Shown one piece after another: positions 36,813 to 45,610 of a stretch of 64,000 bases of DNA (its first letter is position 1; every line of letters begins with the position of its first letter). Location: NCBI GenBank assembly GCA_036500205.1, contig DASYCK010000009.1:4417-68416 (forward strand), written 5' to 3'. Source of the DNA: DASYCK01 sp036500205 (GTDB lineage: Bacteria > Myxococcota_A > Polyangia > Fen-1088). The notes under the pieces were generated by a model. The model saw nothing but the letters and a program-made list of their open reading frames with translations. It was not told the origin of the DNA and made no database searches. The translations under genes were made by a program, and so were the position numbers.

Positions 36813-37943
36813 TCAAGGTCGCACGGCGAGCACCGCGAGGGGGGACGCCGCAAGGGCAATGGAGTGTCGCTGCCCGAGCGCTCCCGTGGCTGGATCGATC
36901 GCATAGACGCTGAGGCTCTTGCCGGCCTCGTTGGCGACGATCAGGGCTCGCCCGCTCGGGTCGACCGCGAGCGCGCCGGGGGCGCGTCCACCGCTCGGCA
37001 CGTGACCGATCAGCTTCAGGGTCCCGGCCCCCTCGATCGCGAAGGTGGCGACGTCGTCGGCGCCGCGGTTCGTCTCGAAGAGGAACCGACCGGTCGGTGA
37101 GACCGCCAGATCGGCGGGGCGACTGCGGCTGGGCGCCGAGCCGTCGGCCAAGGTCGAGATGACCTGCGACGAGATCGGCGACAGTGCCTTGAGATCGCCG
37201 TCGAAGCCGTAGACGGCGACCGAATCGGTTCCCTCCTCGAGCAGGTACACCCAGCGCCCGCTGGGATGACAGACGAGCCGCGTTGGTCCCGAGCCGGGCG
37301 GCAGCGCGATCGCCGGCCCCGACCAGCTCACCAGCATGCCGGTGCCCGTGTTGAAGGTGTACTGCGACACGCTGTCGGCGCGAAAGTTGGCGACGAAGAC
37401 GATCTGGGCCGGGTGGATGGCGACGGCGTGCGCGCCAGCGCCCGCCGCGAAGGTTCCGATGGCCTTCAGTCCTCCCGCCTGGGTGACGGCCAGGACCGAG
37501 ACCCGCCCGGCGGCCGGATGCGCCGCGATGACGTACTTGCCCGTGTCGTCCAGCGCCGCCCCGGAAGGGTTCGCGCCGCCCGTCGCCGCGCGCCCCAAGG
37601 ACCTCAGCCCACCCGTCTTCGGGTCGATGGAAAACGAGGCCGCCTGTCCCGTCGCTCCGTCGACGGCGATCAGCGACTCTCGCTCGACCGAGCGGACGAG
37701 CGAGGAGGGCGCGCGCCCGGCCGACACCGTTCCGCGACGGGCGAGGGTCCCGGACACGGCGTCCAGATAGAACAGCGCGATCTCGCCCCCGGCCATCCCG
37801 ACGTAGACGAACACGGGCCCCGTCCCGTCCGCGGCGTCAGTGGCCGGTCCGGTGCCAGAGCCGAGCCCGTCACGCCGCTGCGCCCCGGCACATCCCAGCG
37901 CCAGGAACAATCCAACCGCCGCGGCTCGTCTCACGAGAGTCAT
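36813..37943 (-). CDS. Lactonase-type (6-phosphogluconolactonase-like) beta-propeller lipoprotein
   Basis: Protein of 376 residues. The lipobox ALGC places it on a membrane outside the cytoplasm. The rest is a seven-bladed propeller of the lactonase/YbhE family, with recurring blades such as FYLDAVSGTLARRGTV, FSIDPKTGGLRSLG, YTFNTGTGMLVSW and YAIDPATGALGQRH. Homologues include 6-phosphogluconolactonase, but a secreted lipid-anchored form is unlikely to serve the pentose-phosphate pathway and may bind or hydrolyse another ligand. The ATG at 37943 gives the compact signal peptide; an ATG at 38009 would precede it with a poor N-terminus. Confidence 0.8.
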   Translation of the reverse strand: MTLVRRAAAVGLFLALGCAGAQRRDGLGSGTGPATDAADGTGPVFVYVGMAGGEIALFYLDAVSGTLARRGTVSAGRAPSSLVRSVERESLIAVDGATGQAASFSIDPKTGGLRSLGRAATGGANPSGAALDDTGKYVIAAHPAAGRVSVLAVTQAGGLKAIGTFAAGAGAHAVAIHPAQIVFVANFRADSVSQYTFNTGTGMLVSWSGPAIALPPGSGPTRLVCHPSGRWVYLLEEGTDSVAVYGFDGDLKALSPISSQVISTLADGSAPSRSRPADLAVSPTGRFLFETNRGADDVATFAIEGAGTLKLIGHVPSGGRAPGALAVDPSGRALIVANEAGKSLSVYAIDPATGALGQRHSIALAASPLAVLAVRP

Positions 37944-38050
37944 CGCGCGCAGGATAGCAGCGCCGCCCGCGGGCAACGCGGGCGCGGACAGCGCCATCGC
38001 GGATGACACCTCAGGTCCACCGGGACCTTGCCGATGTCTAGTCCTTCTCG

Positions 38051-39913
38051 ATGAACAACTTGAGACCGAAGAAGCAGTGGCGATACGTGGTTGTCGGTAC
38101 GTTGCTCCTGACGGCCGCGGGCGCCGTCATCGTGAGCAGACGCTCGTCCCCCACCCCACCGATGGCGCCGAGCGCGATGCTGCAACAGGTGCGCAGCGAG
38201 CCGGGCCTGTGGACGTCCACCGAGCGTGACGTTTCGGTTTTGCTACTGGACATGCAAACCCACGACGTCGCCGGCCTGGCGCTGGCTCCGGCGGGCATGT
38301 TCGTATCCACACGAGTCGGTACGCGATACTTCGTCGGCGACAGCGCGGGAAGGCTCGCTGGCCTGGTCCTGGCCTCCTACGAAAAGACACAGCCGGCACC
38401 GTTTCCCCTGGCGGTCGTGGGAGAAGACGTCCGGAACGCCAGCGGCTCGCACCTGGATCTCGGCCTGGTGATGACGATCGCCCTGCTGTCGGTCGTCGGA
38501 ATACAGGCCGCGCGCGTCTCTCGTGGCAACGGCTTCCAGTTCTCGAAGAACGATTCGGTCGTCACCTTCGACGATGTCATCGGTGCCGCCGAGGCCAAGT
38601 CGGCGCTCATGGACATCAAGTCCTACCTCAAGGACCCCAAGGGCTTCACCGCGCTGGGGGCGCGACCGCCCAAGGGCGTGCTGCTGTCGGGCCCTCCCGG
38701 GACGGGGAAGACGCGGCTCGCCAAGGCCCTGGCCGGCGAGTGCAACGTGCACTTCATTCCGGCGACCGGCGGTGACTTCACGGCGATGTTCGTGGGAATG
38801 GGCGCCATGCGCGTGAAGTCCCTGTTCCGGAAGGCGCGCAAGAATGCACCGTGCATCATCTTCATCGACGAGATGGACGGCATCGGTCGACGGACCAACA
38901 CCGAGACGGGTGGTACGTCGGAAGCGGAAGGGAACCGCATCATCAACCAGATCCTGACGGAGCTCGACGGTTTCAACTCCTCGAGCGGCGTGATCGTGAT
39001 CGGCGCGACCAACTTCCCCGATGCCGTGGATGCGGCGCTGGTCCGCGAAGGGCGCTTCGACCGCAAGATCGAGCTGGCGCTGCCCGACGTGAGCGATCGA
39101 CAGGCGCTGTTTCGCCTCTTCGCGAAGGACGTCAAGACCGGCGGCGCGCCGGACTACGCCCAGCTGGCGCGTCTCACCACCGGGTTGACGCCGGCGGCGA
39201 TCGCCTCGGTCGTCAACCAGGCCGCGCTGCTCTCCGCGCGCCACGGGCAGCAAGATGTCCCCATGGCCAACTTCATCGAGGCGATCGAGGTCTGCCGCAT
39301 GGGTGAGGTCAACGGTTCATCCTCGGCCATGACCGAGGGCGAGCGAGAGCGCATAGCCGTGCACGAAGCCGGGCACGCGATCGTCGCCCAGGTCATGAAC
39401 GTGGGCCGCGTCGAGAAGGTCACCATCCTGTCGCGCGGGGGGGCGCTCGGGGTCACCCTGGTCACGCAGTCCGAGGACAAGAAGTTGCACCTGAAATCGG
39501 AGATCCAGGGCCGCATTCAGATGCTGCTGGCGGGTCGTGCCGCCGAGCTGATCACGTACGACGATGCCTCGAGCGGGGCGGCGAGCGACCTGAAGGAGGC
39601 GTCGCGGCTGGCGCTGTCCATGGTCGCGACCCTGGGGCTGAGCGACGCGGGCACGTTGTTCAGCCTCGACGCGCTCACCGCGCTCAACATCAAGCCCGAC
39701 CCCAACGCGGCCGTCGCCGAGGCGGAGGCCATCCTCACGGCCCAGAACGAACGGTGTCTGGCGACGCTGAGGGCGCTCCGTGGCGCCCTGCTGGAGCTGA
39801 CGGCGAAGCTGGTGGAGCGCGAGACCATCGACGGAGAAGAGGTCGCTCGAGCGATATCCAACGCCCGCGCGATCGAGAAGGGCGTGATGGGACCAGGCCG
39901 CGCAGCCGCGTGA
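38051..39913 (+). CDS. FtsH-like membrane AAA+ zinc metalloprotease
   Basis: Protein of 620 residues. Two transmembrane segments (about 11-29 and 136-152) bracket a small outside domain. The AAA+ domain has Walker A GPPGTGKT (214-221), pore loop FVGMGAMRV (247-255), Walker B IIFIDE (269-274) and arginine-finger region REGRFDRK. The protease domain has HEAGH (438-442), with Asp513 in SSGAASDL as the likely third zinc ligand. FtsH hexamers pull membrane and misfolded proteins through the pore and degrade them. The C-terminus is short and diverged, and the outside domain (about 30-135) is unusual, so this looks like an accessory paralogue rather than the housekeeping copy. The ATG at 38051 lacks an obvious Shine-Dalgarno. 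Confidence 0.92.
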   Translation: MNNLRPKKQWRYVVVGTLLLTAAGAVIVSRRSSPTPPMAPSAMLQQVRSEPGLWTSTERDVSVLLLDMQTHDVAGLALAPAGMFVSTRVGTRYFVGDSAGRLAGLVLASYEKTQPAPFPLAVVGEDVRNASGSHLDLGLVMTIALLSVVGIQAARVSRGNGFQFSKNDSVVTFDDVIGAAEAKSALMDIKSYLKDPKGFTALGARPPKGVLLSGPPGTGKTRLAKALAGECNVHFIPATGGDFTAMFVGMGAMRVKSLFRKARKNAPCIIFIDEMDGIGRRTNTETGGTSEAEGNRIINQILTELDGFNSSSGVIVIGATNFPDAVDAALVREGRFDRKIELALPDVSDRQALFRLFAKDVKTGGAPDYAQLARLTTGLTPAAIASVVNQAALLSARHGQQDVPMANFIEAIEVCRMGEVNGSSSAMTEGERERIAVHEAGHAIVAQVMNVGRVEKVTILSRGGALGVTLVTQSEDKKLHLKSEIQGRIQMLLAGRAAELITYDDASSGAASDLKEASRLALSMVATLGLSDAGTLFSLDALTALNIKPDPNAAVAEAEAILTAQNERCLATLRALRGALLELTAKLVERETIDGEEVARAISNARAIEKGVMGPGRAAA

Positions 39914-39998
39914 ATCGAGCTTCGGCGGTTCGCGGCGCGGTCACCGACGGTCTTCAGTTCGACCGTGATCCTTCCGAAACGATCGCCGGAGGTTCGCG

Positions 39999-41579
39999 AT
40001 GCGTGACGTTCTCAGGACTCTGGCCCTCGTCGGTCTGGTGGGTACGGTCGGCTGCGGCGGTGGGGGCGCGAGCCCTGGGACCGGGGCGGCAGGCCACGCC
40101 GGAACCGGCACGGGAAACGCGGGCGGCGGACCCTCCTCCACGGGTGGCGCTCCCATCTCGGGCAGTGGTGGCGCTGCAGGTGGCGGTGGCTCTCACGGTC
40201 CGGGAGGCGCTGGCGGTCCAAGTCCCGCGGCGTTCCACCTCTCGGGCACCGTGGCCCCCACGCTGATGGCGCCCCTCTCGCTGAACGAAGGCTACGCGGC
40301 GCTCGCTCCGTCCTCGTGCACGGTGAGTCACGTGATGGCCGTGAACCCCTCCAGCCAGGATCTGCACCGCACCCTCGCCCCGGTGGGCACCGACGGTTCG
40401 TTCGCCGTCGATCTCGAGCCTGGTCATCCCTGGGTGCTGGTCTTCCTCGACAGCTCGCAGGTGGGCAGCGACATGATCTGCGGGATCTTCCGCGCCTCGG
40501 AGCTCGACACGCTAGCCCCGGCGGACCCAGGGTCCACCGATCTGGGCATGGTCACCATGACGGACGGACACGCGACCGCCGGGATCGCTTACGCCGATCT
40601 GCTGACGGCGCTGCACCTCAGCAGCGATGCCGCCGACCTGCTGGGCGCCAGCGACGACGTCTGTCTGCGCTACGTCAACCCGGACATCGACGGTGACGGC
40701 ATGATCGATCTCGAGCAGAGCGACCACAATTTCTTGCTCGACTTCCACGTCCAGTTCGCCATGCGCTCCGCCGACCCTAGCTCGTCCGCCGGGGCCACCA
40801 TCGCCGACATCGCCGCGGGATTCCTGCCGGACGACACCGCCATCCTGTACGGAGGCGTCGGCATCTACGCCACCTTCTCCGACGCGTTCGCCGGTTACGA
40901 TCCGGCGGCGGCCTGGGTGGCGTTCGACAGCGCCGCCACTTACGCCCCGGGCGGCGGCGGTCCTGGTGGTCCGGTCACCGCCAGCGCCGGGACGCACATC
41001 ACCGGCGCCGACCTGACCTACATGGGCCTGGCGGGCGCGCAGTCCCACTCGCAGGGACTCTCAGCCGTCGCGGGCCATGACCTGCCTCAAGGGAAGTATC
41101 AGTTCGGGATGGCAGGCCATACGTTGACGTTCACGAACGTCCGCACCCACAGCGACGCCGAGCTGACCGCGGCCGCCGACTTCATCATGCCGTTCGTCCA
41201 TCTCGTGACGGTCGACGGTTGCACGGGGGACTGCCCCATCTCCACCGTCGACTTCAAGTGGATGCGGCGATCGGCGTCAGGGTGGATCCCCGCCACGCTG
41301 GAGGAGCTGAACCTGATCGTGGCGGCCCAGGGCGGTTACGTCAGCGTGTTGAAGGACTACGACAACGGCAGCCAGCACATTGGCCTCACCATTCCTTCGA
41401 CCGTTCAGACAGGCTCCGTGCCCTGGTCCTCGGCCAACCTGGACGGCCTGACCGCCGACGAGGCGGCTGCCACCAAGGTCAGCGAGGTCTGCCACTTCGG
41501 CCTCAGCTACGACGACAAGCTGGGCATGCGCATGTTCAGCGGCATCGGCAACACGCCCGGAACCTGCCCCATGATGTAG
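39999..41579 (+). CDS. Gly-rich linker lipoprotein, unknown function
   Basis: Protein of 526 residues. The signal peptide ends GTVGC, and residues about 20-75 are a Gly/Ser/Ala linker. The mature part contains YVNPDIDGDGMIDLEQSDHN, a short calcium-binding-like Asp-rich loop, and later DGCTGDCPISTVDFKWM with paired cysteines. An N-terminal segment VDLEPGHPWVLVFLDSSQVG may be a beta-sandwich. I cannot assign a family. GGAGG before the ATG gives a firm start. It follows the FtsH-like gene by 85 bases on the same strand, but no shared function is evident. Confidence 0.65.
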   Translation: MRDVLRTLALVGLVGTVGCGGGGASPGTGAAGHAGTGTGNAGGGPSSTGGAPISGSGGAAGGGGSHGPGGAGGPSPAAFHLSGTVAPTLMAPLSLNEGYAALAPSSCTVSHVMAVNPSSQDLHRTLAPVGTDGSFAVDLEPGHPWVLVFLDSSQVGSDMICGIFRASELDTLAPADPGSTDLGMVTMTDGHATAGIAYADLLTALHLSSDAADLLGASDDVCLRYVNPDIDGDGMIDLEQSDHNFLLDFHVQFAMRSADPSSSAGATIADIAAGFLPDDTAILYGGVGIYATFSDAFAGYDPAAAWVAFDSAATYAPGGGGPGGPVTASAGTHITGADLTYMGLAGAQSHSQGLSAVAGHDLPQGKYQFGMAGHTLTFTNVRTHSDAELTAAADFIMPFVHLVTVDGCTGDCPISTVDFKWMRRSASGWIPATLEELNLIVAAQGGYVSVLKDYDNGSQHIGLTIPSTVQTGSVPWSSANLDGLTADEAAATKVSEVCHFGLSYDDKLGMRMFSGIGNTPGTCPMM

Positions 41580-41627
41580 TCGGGTGACAGCGGCGGGCCG
41601 ACAAAGTCCGGAAGAAGGAGCGGCGCC

Positions 41628-42491
41628 TCAGCGTCCGGCCGGGTGGTCCCGCAAGCACTCATCGCGCGACTTGTACAGACTGGGGACCTGCGCGGGGCGC
41701 GCGTTGCGGGGCTGCCAGGGCTGGACGCGGCTTGCGAACGCGGAGACGCGCTTCATGCCGGCGCCCTCTGGATACGTTGGACAGGCGTCGTGGCAGGTGA
41801 CAGGGCGGTTGCCGTGGGACTTGCTGTGACCGCCTAGCGCGTTGAGCTGCATCATCATCACATCAGCCTCCTCGCAGCGCTCGCACGGACGCTCGCCTCC
41901 CGTGGGACAGGCGAGCCACTCGGTCGGGCCAGCGCAGTAGGGATGGATCTCCATCGGCTCGCCATCCCACCGCGCGACGTGATCGTCCGCGTAGGAGAGC
42001 GCGCCATACACGTTCGGTCCGTAGCCCGAGCCGCCACCCTCTTCCTGCCAGCGCCCGTCGGGGCCTTGGGCTTCGGTGGTGAAGCCGTCATCGCCCGACA
42101 AGAGAGCGCCCACCTCGACGAAGGTGACGTTACGAAGGCGTTCGCCGCTGTCCATCTGCGGCCGGTCGATGATCTTCGCGATCAAGGCCGTGGGTGCGAG
42201 CGTCTCGTCAGCGTCGCCCTCATCGGCATCGTTGCGCCACGGGCCTCGAGAGAGCGTGGCACGCCGGCACGCGAAATCATTCGTGTACAGATACGCCGTC
42301 ACCGCCCCACCCCGCGGCGCCCACGCCAGCAGCTTGCGCAAAGGCGAATGGAAGTGCATTCCCCTCAGAGCGTCGGGCCACGCCGCGCGGGCCCACGCGA
42401 TCTCTTTGTCGAGCTCGGGCGCTGGCTCCGCTGCGTGACCGCTGCCCGTGATGATCGCCGCACACAGACAGACCCAGGCCACCCGCCGCAT
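41628..42491 (-). CDS. Secreted Cys-containing protein, unknown function
   Basis: Protein of 287 residues with signal peptide MRRVAWVCLCAAIITGSGHA. The mature part has nine or more cysteines grouped near the C-terminal half (EWLACPTGGERPCERCEEAD, VTCHDACPTYP). The pairs recall a metal or disulfide cluster, but no heme CxxCH is present. No family recognised. The ATG at 42491 is chosen because it gives a complete signal peptide; the open frame continues upstream without protein-like character. The Shine-Dalgarno is weak. It converges with the preceding lipoprotein gene. Confidence 0.6.
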   Translation of the reverse strand: MRRVAWVCLCAAIITGSGHAAEPAPELDKEIAWARAAWPDALRGMHFHSPLRKLLAWAPRGGAVTAYLYTNDFACRRATLSRGPWRNDADEGDADETLAPTALIAKIIDRPQMDSGERLRNVTFVEVGALLSGDDGFTTEAQGPDGRWQEEGGGSGYGPNVYGALSYADDHVARWDGEPMEIHPYCAGPTEWLACPTGGERPCERCEEADVMMMQLNALGGHSKSHGNRPVTCHDACPTYPEGAGMKRVSAFASRVQPWQPRNARPAQVPSLYKSRDECLRDHPAGR

Positions 42492-42659
42492 CTTCGTTCC
42501 GACACCCGAGAAGCGAAAAGGTTCCTGAGGACATACCGGCCCACCCCGAAAATGGGCCGTGCGCCGTCGACGAGGCGCGGGCCCTGGGAAAGATCCGCGC
42601 GCACTCACCTCTGTCGGGGTGCAGGTTCCGTGGGCATGTCGCGGCACGCGCGGGCCTAA

Positions 42660-42745
42660 ACCGACCGTCGCCGGGCGGTCAAAGGTACAGATGGAAGGAT
42701 GCAGCAGTTGATCGCCGGGCTTCTCACGTACTCGCGCGTTGGCTG
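42660..42745 (+). pseudogene. Relic of a histidine-kinase dimerisation segment
   Basis: About 28 codons read RAVKGTDGRMQQLIAGLLTY and then SRVG. They match the second helix of sensor kinases of the phytochrome-like type, usually written R-M-Q-x-L-I-x-D-L-L-x-Y-S-R-V. A stop codon lies directly upstream in frame and the similarity ends after SRVG. Nothing else of the kinase is visible, so this is best read as a gene remnant. Confidence 0.4.
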
Positions 42746-42827
42746 TCCCACTCCCAAAACATGGGTCACCTCTGGCCGATTTTCGACCAACCCTGGGACG
42801 GCTGGCCCTTCGCTGGAGTGCCGCGCC

Positions 42828-43109
42828 ATGTCCTCGAAAAATTCCCGTCGCGGTCCTGGCCCACGCAGCGGTGCCTTGCTGACCCTCCTGGCACTTTCGG
42901 GGCTGACCGCCTGCGACTTCTCGAACGTCGAGCTGCAATCTCCATTGCGATCGAGCGTGTCGACGGACTGCCGGCGCGGGTACGGCCGAACCATCGCCGT
43001 GGTGAAACCCTTTCTTGATGGCGTTCGGGTGGGCCCGCGTCCTCGACTCATTCGGGCTCGAAGTCGTAGTCGAGCCAGATGGAGCCATGCTGACCGAGCT
43101 TGGCCCTGA
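42828..43109 (+). CDS. Possible small lipoprotein, doubtful
   Basis: Potential 93-residue product with a lipoprotein-like signal ending SGLTACDF, after GGAG at nine bases from the ATG. The last third overlaps the 3' end of the convergent DUF3224-like gene and looks like antisense translation. I therefore suspect either a truncated lipoprotein or a chance frame. No other evidence supports it. Confidence 0.25.
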   Translation: MSSKNSRRGPGPRSGALLTLLALSGLTACDFSNVELQSPLRSSVSTDCRRGYGRTIAVVKPFLDGVRVGPRPRLIRARSRSRARWSHADRAWP

Positions 43110-43464
43110 ACCCGCCATCACCGCGCAACCCCTTCAGCCCTCCGGTGCCGGATCGGGACACGACAAACCACTCCGCCTTCATGTCCTTGCCGATCACTGT
43201 CCCTTGAACCTGTAGCAAGAAGGTCCCCTCGCGGGAGCCGAGGGAGCCCCGGACCCGCTCGATTGCCACGAAGGTGGCCTCTCCCTCCTGGCTCGTCGCC
43301 TGGACGATGCGCGCGATACCGTCGCCCTCGATGTCGCCGGTGAAGGTCTCCGTCATACGAATGTCGTTCAGGGCCGGCGCACCCGCCACCTCGTCGAACG
43401 TTCGCGGCTCGTACGTCTTGACGGTGGTCTGCCCCACGGCGTGGACCTTGCGTTTGTCGGACAT
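43048..43464 (-). CDS. DUF3224-like beta-barrel protein
   Basis: Protein of 138 residues with no signal peptide. The pattern TETFTGDIEGDGIA, ATFVAIERVRGSL, EGTFLLQVQGTVIG, VSRSGTGGLKGLRG and IWLDYDFE follows the DUF3224 family. These are small barrels related to allene oxide cyclase-like folds; the biochemical role is unknown. AAGGAG about ten bases before the ATG at 43464 sets the start. It is divergent from the BON-domain gene across 382 bases, at the left edge of the stress island. Confidence 0.7.
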   Translation of the reverse strand: MSDKRKVHAVGQTTVKTYEPRTFDEVAGAPALNDIRMTETFTGDIEGDGIARIVQATSQEGEATFVAIERVRGSLGSREGTFLLQVQGTVIGKDMKAEWFVVSRSGTGGLKGLRGDGGFRAKLGQHGSIWLDYDFEPE

Positions 43465-43846
43465 GATCTGGCTCTCCTTCCGGATGGCTGGGGGCGGGCC
43501 CGGGTCGCGACCGCGTCCGCCGCTGCCTGCGTCGACCGCGTGAGCACCAACAGCCCCAGCCCCAGGACCAAGGTCGTCATGAACCAGCAACTTGGTCATC
43601 GCGCGGGGGATGGAAAGCTCCGTCGCCCACGTGGGTTGGCTGCGCCAGGCGTCTCTTGACGACGCAGGGGCGCCGATTGCGGCGTGTGACGTTGCCCTCC
43701 AACGCGATCGCGAAACCGGTGCGCCTCCGTTCTCCGCGCACGCAGGAAGCGCGCGGGGACCGGTCTCGACCAGCGCCGGATGGTCGCGAGCGCCAGCTCG
43801 AACCTCTCGACGATCCGCGGGCCTGCTGCTTGCACCGGGGGTCCGA
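43465..43846. promoter_or_regulatory. Divergent intergenic region at left edge of stress island
   Basis: About 380 bases between the DUF3224-like gene and the BON-domain gene. An open frame extends upstream of the BON gene from 43592, but its 85 residues are Arg/Ala/Ser-rich without domain character, so I leave it out. A weak -24/-12-type element lies at 43819-43834. Nothing else is evident. Confidence 0.35.
43819..43834 (+). promoter_or_regulatory. Weak sigma54-like element before the BON gene
   Basis: GGGCCTGCTGCTTGCA has the GG and GC pairs at the required 12-base offset and a good TTGCA, but a poor -24 half. The GC lies 15 bases before the ATG at 43847, the same spacing as stronger elements elsewhere in the island. 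Confidence 0.3.
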
Positions 43847-44323
43847 ATGCCCCCCCAAACCCGAAAGGTCGATCTCGATGTCCAGCGTGACGTCCTCTGT
43901 GAGCTCGCCTGGGACAAGCACCTGTCGCAGATGGAGGTCGGCGTGCTCGTCAACGAAGGCATCGTCACGCTGGTCGGAACGGTGGACAGCTGGGTCAAGG
44001 CACGCGCGGCCGAGGAGGCCGCTCACCGCGTGGCGGGCGTGCTTGACGTCGCAAACGACCTGGCGGTAAAGCTTCCAGACGACGCCTACCGCACTGACAC
44101 CGAGATCGCGCGGGCGGTCCGGCATGCTCTCGAGTGGGACGTCACGGTGCCGGATCCGCGGATTCAGTCGACCGTTGCGGAAGGAACCGTGATGCTCGAC
44201 GGGACCGTGTCTCTCTGGGGCCAGCGCGCAGCCGCCGAAAAGGCCGTGATGCACCTGTTTGGCATCCGCCGCGTCCTGAATCGCATCGTCGTCGAGACCG
44301 CGCCGACGCTGAACGTTGACTAA
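43847..44323 (+). CDS. Protein with two BON domains
   Basis: Protein of 158 residues without a signal peptide. Two BON repeats are visible, each with the conserved Gly after a strand: VGVLVNEGIVTLVGTVDSW (first) and STVAEGTVMLDGTVSLWGQR (second). Helices AAEEAAHRVAGVLDVAND and AAAEKAVMHLFGIRRVLNR precede the next strand in each. BON domains bind phospholipids or metabolites; cytoplasmic double-BON proteins accompany universal stress proteins in many proteobacterial stress loci. The ATG at 43847 removes an implausible Arg-rich extension. A universal stress protein fragment begins ten bases after its stop. Confidence 0.82.
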   Translation: MPPQTRKVDLDVQRDVLCELAWDKHLSQMEVGVLVNEGIVTLVGTVDSWVKARAAEEAAHRVAGVLDVANDLAVKLPDDAYRTDTEIARAVRHALEWDVTVPDPRIQSTVAEGTVMLDGTVSLWGQRAAAEKAVMHLFGIRRVLNRIVVETAPTLNVD

Positions 44324-44332
44324 GTGCTGATC

Positions 44333-44510
44333 GTGAAACTGAAACACATCCTGGTGGCGACGGACTCTTCTTCTGGCGCCGATCGTGCCCTCGACGCGGC
44401 CATCGAGTTGGCGACCGAGAGAGGGGGCCGTATCGAGCTGGTCCACGTCCTCGATGCGAGCGTTTTCGTGCTCCCCCCTCCCCTCGACCTCATGGCCATC
44501 CCACTCGAGA
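44333..44510 (+). pseudogene. Truncated universal stress protein (N-terminal fragment)
   Basis: From a GTG at 44333 the frame reads MKLKHILVATDSSSGADRAL and continues to RIELVHVLDASVF, the first beta-alpha-beta unit of a universal stress protein with its ATP-contacting Asp. Similarity stops after about 58 residues. The second half, including the G-x2-G-x9-G nucleotide loop, is missing, and the open frame then runs out of frame over a P-type ATPase fragment. The GTG follows the BON gene by nine bases, so an intact USP was probably once co-transcribed with it. Confidence 0.7.
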
Positions 44511-44520
44511 ACGTCGCGCC

Positions 44521-44755
44521 ATCGGCATCGCGCTGCCGCTCGGGTACGAGCTGGTGCAAGCGCAGCTCCGCTGCGCCGGCTTCTTCGTTCGCTCCTCCGA
44601 TCTCCTCGATCGCCTGGGGGGCGTGCGAAAGCTGGTGTTCGACGAGACGGGCACGCTGACGCTTGGGCGGCTGGAGCTGGCCGACGAAGCGGCGCTGCTG
44701 GCCCTCGATGATGACGCGCGCGACATCGCCTACAACCTCGCCTGCCGCAGTCCGT
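44521..44755 (+). pseudogene. P-type (P1B-like) ATPase fragment
   Basis: In a different frame from the USP remnant, about 78 codons read IGIALPLGYELVQAQLRCAG, later VRKLVFDETGTLTLGRLEL and DDARDIAYNLACRS. This is the stretch around the phosphorylated Asp of heavy-metal ATPases, with DKTGTLT changed to DETGTLT. Everything before the last membrane helices and after the start of the nucleotide-binding domain is absent. The junction with the USP fragment near 44510 looks like a deletion endpoint. Confidence 0.7.
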
Positions 44756-45121
44756 TCAACACCGAGACGGCCGTACGCGGCCTGGCAATCGAAGGCCGGC
44801 ACTGGCAGCGTGCCGCGGAAGGTACGTCCCAGAGGACGCTCTCGATGTGACGTCCGCATCCCACGTAACTGGGTCTTCCGCAGTCACCGCACGTCGTTCG
44901 CTGGCACATCCGCGTCCCCTTTCGTTCGATTCGCTCGCTCCTCGGTCCACGCCGCGGGCATCGACAACGCAAGCCGCGCGCCAGTCCCTTGCATGCCCTC
45001 CGTCGCGACATCGCGCACACCTTACCGGTGGACGTCGGCGTGGCGCAGGATCCGCGCGCCCGATTCCCGAGCCGTCACCGGCGGGCGCGACGGGGTCGGC
45101 TGAACCGACACCGCCAGCCCG
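44756..45121. other. Non-coding stretch after gene relics
   Basis: About 365 bases with no credible gene on either strand. It may be further decayed sequence of the deleted ATPase region, but I could not recognise any fragment in six frames. No repeats or hairpins of note. Confidence 0.4.
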
Positions 45122-45478
45122 TCACGCCTGGCAGTCCGCGACCAGCCGGCACAGGCGCCCGAAGTCGATCGGTTTGGGCAAGAAGGTCGCCCCCGCCTCC
45201 TTCGCTTCGTTCATGGTGCCTTCGTCCGTGTAGGCGCTGATGACGACCGTTCGAATGAACGGCGACGTGCGCTGTCTGAACAGCCGCAGCAGAGCGGCGC
45301 CATTGATCCCGGGCAGACGATAGTCGGTGATCACCACCTCGGGGTGAACGCGGTCTGCCAGCGGCAGCGCCTCTTCGCCGCTGGTGGCCACCTCCGTGAT
45401 GTGGCCGTCGAACTGCAGGATTTCGGCGATGTTCTCCGCCAGATCCAAGTTGTCGTCGACGATCAAGACCCGCATCAT
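45122..45478 (-). CDS. Single-domain response regulator (REC only)
   Basis: Protein of 118 residues consisting only of a receiver domain: acidic pair Asp8/Asp9 in LIVDDN, phospho-acceptor Asp52 in VITDYRLPG, switch Ser in VVISAYT and Lys102 in FLPKPID. With no output domain it must act by protein contact, like CheY or Spo0F-type relays. It lies 132 bases downstream of a globin-coupled histidine kinase on the same strand and is the natural partner for it (inference). Either of two adjacent ATGs (45478, 45475) may start translation. Confidence 0.88.
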   Translation of the reverse strand: MMRVLIVDDNLDLAENIAEILQFDGHITEVATSGEEALPLADRVHPEVVITDYRLPGINGAALLRLFRQRTSPFIRTVVISAYTDEGTMNEAKEAGATFLPKPIDFGRLCRLVADCQA

Positions 45479-45610
45479 TGGCCCATCCCCCGGCGTTACG
45501 TACGCGTGACGTACACTAGACGCCCCAAGGTGGCCATCGGCAAGCTAAATCTCCGTGGCCCTGCTCCCCGCGGAGGGCAAATCCAACGGCGACGGGAATC
45601 AATCGGCCCT

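Noticed and set aside
45490..45530. Imperfect palindrome containing TACGT-type repeats between kinase and REC genes
   Set aside because: The symmetry is short and imperfect, and no second copy was seen upstream of other genes, so I do not call it an operator.
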